Shown: positions 59,749 through 64,000 of the stretch, one piece after another
How the letters are laid out: each line of letters starts with the position of its first letter
Position numbering within the stretch: the first letter of the stretch is position 1
Assembly (NCBI RefSeq): GCF_003589595.1
Contig: NW_020656077.1
Span: 5,706,598 to 5,770,597, forward strand
Length of the DNA stretch: 64,000 nt
From: Hyposmocoma kahamanoa
Taxonomy: Eukaryota > Arthropoda > Insecta > Lepidoptera > Cosmopterigidae
Reading direction: 5' to 3'
Notes under the pieces: generated by a model
The model's database searches: none
The model's input: the letters and a program-made list of their open reading frames with translations, nothing else
What the model was told of the DNA's origin: nothing
Made by a program: the position numbers and the translations under genes

Positions 59749-62700
59749 GTTGTAAGGTAAAATTTATTACGAGGGAGGGACGGGACTAAGTGGAGACTGT
59801 AATTATAATACGATACCCACTGACACTCATAATACATACGCTATAATATGACTGACCTTACTAAATTAGTGATCTATTTACCTATTTATTTATTTTCTTC
59901 AAATGTCTCATTTGAGTTCTTCCGAAGTGCTTTCACACGCAACACATTGTTTCATCTAAATCGACTATTTACTGGTTGGAATAAATATACGTCTGGACTT
60001 GGAAAGATGCAAATAGTGTAGTGTCAAAACACAAAGATAATTATCCTAATATCCAAATAAATAGACAACATCATATCCGTTTACAGTACCGAAATGGCAA
60101 ACCAATAACGCACGCTATTGGTTTGTATTTGCAAAGAGCTTTCAGAGTATTAATTTCTGACAACCGCATTTCACTCGAAACAAACAACTAATCTCTCTTG
60201 CAGTGAACGAGCCGACCACACTATTTGCGATGAGATTCACAGAGGGACGCAGTAATTAAATAGGAACTATTTGACTTGCTTTAATGCCGTTAAATGTAAA
60301 ATTTGCTCCGCTTTGTGAATTTTCATTGCTCAAGTTTTCAACAAATGTTCTTAGACCGCTTTACTTTCATAGAGACCTAACTCCATATAATTGAGAATTT
60401 TCGTTTGCTGTAAATAGACTAAAGAATTATATTACCCGCTTATATTTATGACGCGGAAACGTTACAATAAATTATTATAAAGAAATAACTAATAAAATCA
60501 CGTGATAAATTGATTTTTTTATCAGTAAAGTTAAAATGATTATTGTGATGTGGTCTTAAATCCGTCATGTGCTTTCTTGAATACTAAGTTTGTTTTTTAA
60601 TTTTCTATAACCTGTATCTCTACTGGGATATCGTTATCAATGCGCATGTGCCGACTCTGTTTATGTGCATATGTGATTATTTAATGCAATCTCATGCTCC
60701 GCGGATCAGAATGAGCAACGTCCTAACCGCCGCTAACAAAGCGATTTGTTCGTCGATTTTATTTGTCTTGTCGTAAAAACTATAATGCCGGAGAAAACGG
60801 CGGCGTATCGCACATTCCTCTTGTGCCGGTTGCTCATACAAATTATACGATGTGTGTTACGTATAGCTAGGTAGGTGGGCCGTCATTATTTATGTTCTCT
60901 AACAGGCTCAGTGGTGTGGGTTAAAATCGGAGCAGTCAGCTGATCATTCATGTGTGAGTGCGTTCTTCGGGAAACACCTTACGATGACGTGTGCGAGTTG
61001 CGTTTAATTGGACATTCACATTGTTCCCTCGTATTTTTATTGCCGTATTTATCGACACGCTTCATTATTTGCAAATTGCTGTTCCGATTTAGTTGTGGAT
61101 ACAAAGTTAAACAATTTTCTGGAAATCTTGTTTGCAGAAGAATTTGTTCAGATTATCAAAGCAATCGTCACGTCTGTATCTAAAACCGCCACAGCAAAAT
61201 CAAAAGAACTGCTATTTAAGTTTCTACGTATCAACCCTAACACTTTGTACCAAGTAAACTATGTTTTTTCCACATATGTCATTTGGTAAGAAAACCTGAT
61301 ACCGTGAGTCGGTGATTAGGTACATTGGCAACTATAATTTTGCTAGTCTTCCTGCGGCTCGCCGTCGTCGTCGCCGTACAATTTATAGCTGTTTTTTTTT
61401 TCAACTTTTAAATGACTGTGCGGGCAATGAATGACGCTCACACGTAGGATTAACCTTCAATAAAAGATTATTATCATTCGAATTATGGAATACGTCTTAT
61501 AGTATTTTTTCATTTTGTGGTATTTGTTTTTTCATAATGCAAGGACCGGCAAGTCCAGAGTGTGCTGCTCATGTTGGTAAATTTTGACCGGCGTTCTTGT
61601 CGTCGCCTAAACAATACTAGAGGACGTCGGGGAAAGTTGTGCTTCGGCGGCGCTTTGTCCCGTGTCCCTTCGTCACAAATAAATAAGACCGACCGGTATC
61701 CGACAACAATAATAATAATTCGCTCCGGCCCCGATCAGCTGTTTCGCCGACACCGACCCGTGTAACAGGTGGCCTATAAAGACATTCAATAAAGTGTACC
61801 ACTTGCCTTCGTGCGGAACCGTCTACTTTACACAAATACACACACATCCACAACGAACCCAAGTCATTAAACTTTTTTCACAATCACGCCGCCTTAATTA
61901 TGACCTCATCTGTGTCGATACGTCGCTAGTAGAAAAATGCTGCTATCCGAAAACAGGGCTTCATTCTTAGGTTACGCTTTTGTTACATCGTAGCTTAGCG
62001 TTATTGACACTACATAAGGTAACATTGACTGCTATAAGTGACGCTACTTTTGAAATACTAATAAAATTTGTGCCGGATCTAACTACTAATGTTATAGACA
62101 AGCCATTAGTACTAGGTGTCATTTAGTATTTATGAAGGTGGTGAGCACAAACTACCTATGCACCGCTGGCACCGCGTTACTTTGGTATTTGTGATTTCAT
62201 GTACACTTTTTTGTGGATCTTATTCGAGTTCATTCTAGATCTGCGAAATTGTGTTTGGATTTCCTGCTACGTTTGGTTTTTAGCTTGTATATGAATTAAG
62301 GTACGAGTACAAAATGATATCGAACGTTGGAGTGCAGTGCCGGAGTTAGCGTTTGGTATTGAGAAGGGAGTAATTCGCGAGATTCAACATTCGCTCTCGA
62401 TAGCGCGCGGTCGCCGATGACGAGCCGGTTATGTAATGTAAATGTTTACGTACCTACCTACAACACGTGCCCGCAACCACGTGCCCCAACCGAGAACACT
62501 AGCCTTGTGAATTATTTATTTACGAGGCAACATTTTCACACGCCGGTCGACGAACTCTTGAATGATCTTGGAACGCATTTACGGTGATTAATCTCGACAT
62601 GTTCTTGAATGACATTGCTACACCAATATTAGTGCGGCCTACTGCTAATCTTGGGCAGAAAAAAATCTCTTTGTAATTATTGGACAATATATCTTTCTAC

Positions 62701-62895
62701 ACGGAAGGATAATAAAGTTCATTCTGTCAATGTCTTTACATCGTTTTATTCTTCTATTATCTAACGCTAGCATGAAGTGAAACTACCACATCGAAATCTG
62801 AGAATGAGATCGTTCTTCAAGTATTTTTAAGTTGTAAGTAGTACTGTATCGTTCAAAATTAATATTGATTATGTATGTATAATATTGTTATGATA

Positions 62896-63099
62896 TGTGG
62901 CCGAACGGCTACCATGCCGGACTGCCACATAGAGGTCCCAGGTTCGATTCCCGGGCCGGGAGAAATATTTGTATGGCCTACATTTATTTCTCTCGTGAGT
63001 TTGGGTGTAATTTGTGGTTGTGTATGTGTGTGTCCATGGCACCCGCGACACTGGGTTTCCCTAGTGCGGGGCTATGTTGAGTGTGTGCGTTATTATTAG
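62896..63099 (+). mobile_element. tRNA-derived SINE, copy 7 (near intact)
   Basis: This plus-strand copy is almost identical to copy 3, with A-box TGTGGCCGAACGG, B-box GGTTCGATTCCCGGGCCGGG, body and GTGTGTGCGTTATTATTAG tail. The first few head bases (AACTGCCTCG) are absent. Its closeness to copy 3 marks both as younger than the copies at 0.6, 13.2 and 25.1 kb. Open frames called across it are not genes. Confidence 0.87.
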
Positions 63100-64000
63100 T
63101 ATTGTTCTATACAAAACGCAAACTCTAAAAATCAAGTTAGGAACATTAATTACGTTTATGAGCTAAAAGCTCATAAGGTCATCAGTCATCAGGTCTTACG
63201 TTTATGAGCGTATATCATGTCACTATCATTCGTATACGTATGAGGAACACCAATGAAGACCATTTCAGCGCAGTGTATGAAACCGCAGCTCAAGCAATTG
63301 CAGCAGCAAATGAGACAAAAAGGTAGGCGATTTGCGGTTATTTCGACAAGCTCGGCCCATCACCTGCCTATTTATAGCATGGCACTCCGAAGCGTAGCTT
63401 TCGTGCCACTGACCTAGCCTACCAGATATAATAGATCCGTTTAAACAACACGGCTACGAATCATATAACTAGAATTAAGCCATTATGATTCGCTGTATGT
63501 CTTTACTAGGCGTCTACTTCTGATTCATTACTTTTCGCCCCGTTCTATGTAATAGGCAAAACTACATAATGATGATATGCGACGCGCAGAACTGAAAGTT
63601 TCCAGTAGTTTTAAATTTTTCCTCGAAGATGTCGCTAATTGTTACCATACTTGTGTCTGAACCTTTCTCTCAACATCAATGGAGTCTTTCAAGATAGACG
63701 TCGCCTCATTCCCACTGCACTCTCTACGTAGGTAAGGCGCTGATGTTGTTTGCTGACAAATTTCATTTAGACCTCGAGCATACGAGCTATTTTTCTCCAA
63801 TCGAGTGTGCACATGAACTACTTTTCAGTCGTTCAGGTTGTCTCCGTCTAACGAAAATGTTTCCAACGTAAGACGGTTTCGTCAACCCGCGCTCGCAACC
63901 TGGTCGATAGAGACAGCAAAAAAATTAAATTGTGAAGGTTTTTACTTCCACCGAAAAGTTGTGTTGGAATTAGTTATGACGGATAATTTCTCCAATTAAA

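Larger units (their letters stand above)
41255..64000 (+). other. Presumed long osa intron downstream of exon C
   Basis: The donor GTAAGC opens at least 22.7 kb of mostly non-coding DNA; no matching acceptor is assigned. It contains GC-rich islands (42.6-42.9, 57.5-57.7 kb), SINEs (46.5, 47.7, 62.9 kb), three copies of repeat P, an RT-bearing LINE fragment (51.1-52.2 kb), a 52-bp tandem duplication (54.2 kb), a hAT-like MITE (59.5 kb) and a possible minus-strand exon (57.8 kb). If that exon is real, either a gene is nested in the intron or osa ends differently than I suppose. Confidence 0.5.

Overview
The window is insect nuclear DNA, most likely from a moth or butterfly. It is AT-rich with long introns. 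It carries tRNA-derived SINEs, and one repeat family whose wording (a 'ccgccaagcagtaatg' head and a 'cttaccatcagg' tail) I associate with Lepidoptera. Almost nothing in it is coding. Three short plus-strand exons can be supported (18070-18234, 32292-32447, 41192-41254). All start and end at codon boundaries and encode Pro/Gly/Gln-rich, low-complexity protein that best fits the N-terminal region of Osa (eyelid, the ARID1 homologue). Osa is the ARID-containing subunit of the BAP (SWI/SNF) chromatin remodeller. The window therefore appears to be a slice through the 5' half of an osa gene; its start codon and ARID domain lie outside it.

Layout. 1-18069: upstream intron or 5' region, with a SINE, two copies of an unnamed repeat, a stack of nested transposons (9.2-11.2 kb), two more SINEs and a GC-rich island at about 17.1 kb. 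18070-18234: exon A. 18235-32291: a 14 kb intron with a repeat-X copy, a Tc1-like relic, a mariner relic split by a MITE, a long GC-rich hairpin at 27.15 kb and a palindrome cluster at 29.1 kb. 32292-32447: exon B. 32448-41191: an 8.7 kb intron with no recognised transposon and GC-rich islands near 35.5 and 36.1 kb. 41192-41254: exon C. 41255-64000: at least 22.7 kb of presumed intron with SINEs, three copies of repeat P, an internally deleted LINE, a second hAT-like MITE, and a possible minus-strand first coding exon (57763-57971) inside a GC-rich segment.

The most informative structure is the transposon stratigraphy. A Tc1-like element (9321-10697, TA duplication) sits in repeat X and carries a MITE. 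A second MITE with 8-bp target duplications sits in the same copy of X. The homologous copy at 21.5 kb preserves both empty sites. A sister of the first MITE splits a mariner relic at 24 kb. I found no evidence of a wholly new biological system. The best leads are the modular His-Gln|Gly-Tyr exon junctions of osa, the hairpin at 27.15 kb, the palindrome cluster at 29.1 kb and the minus-strand exon candidate at 57.8 kb. All identifications come from reading the sequence; no database search was run.
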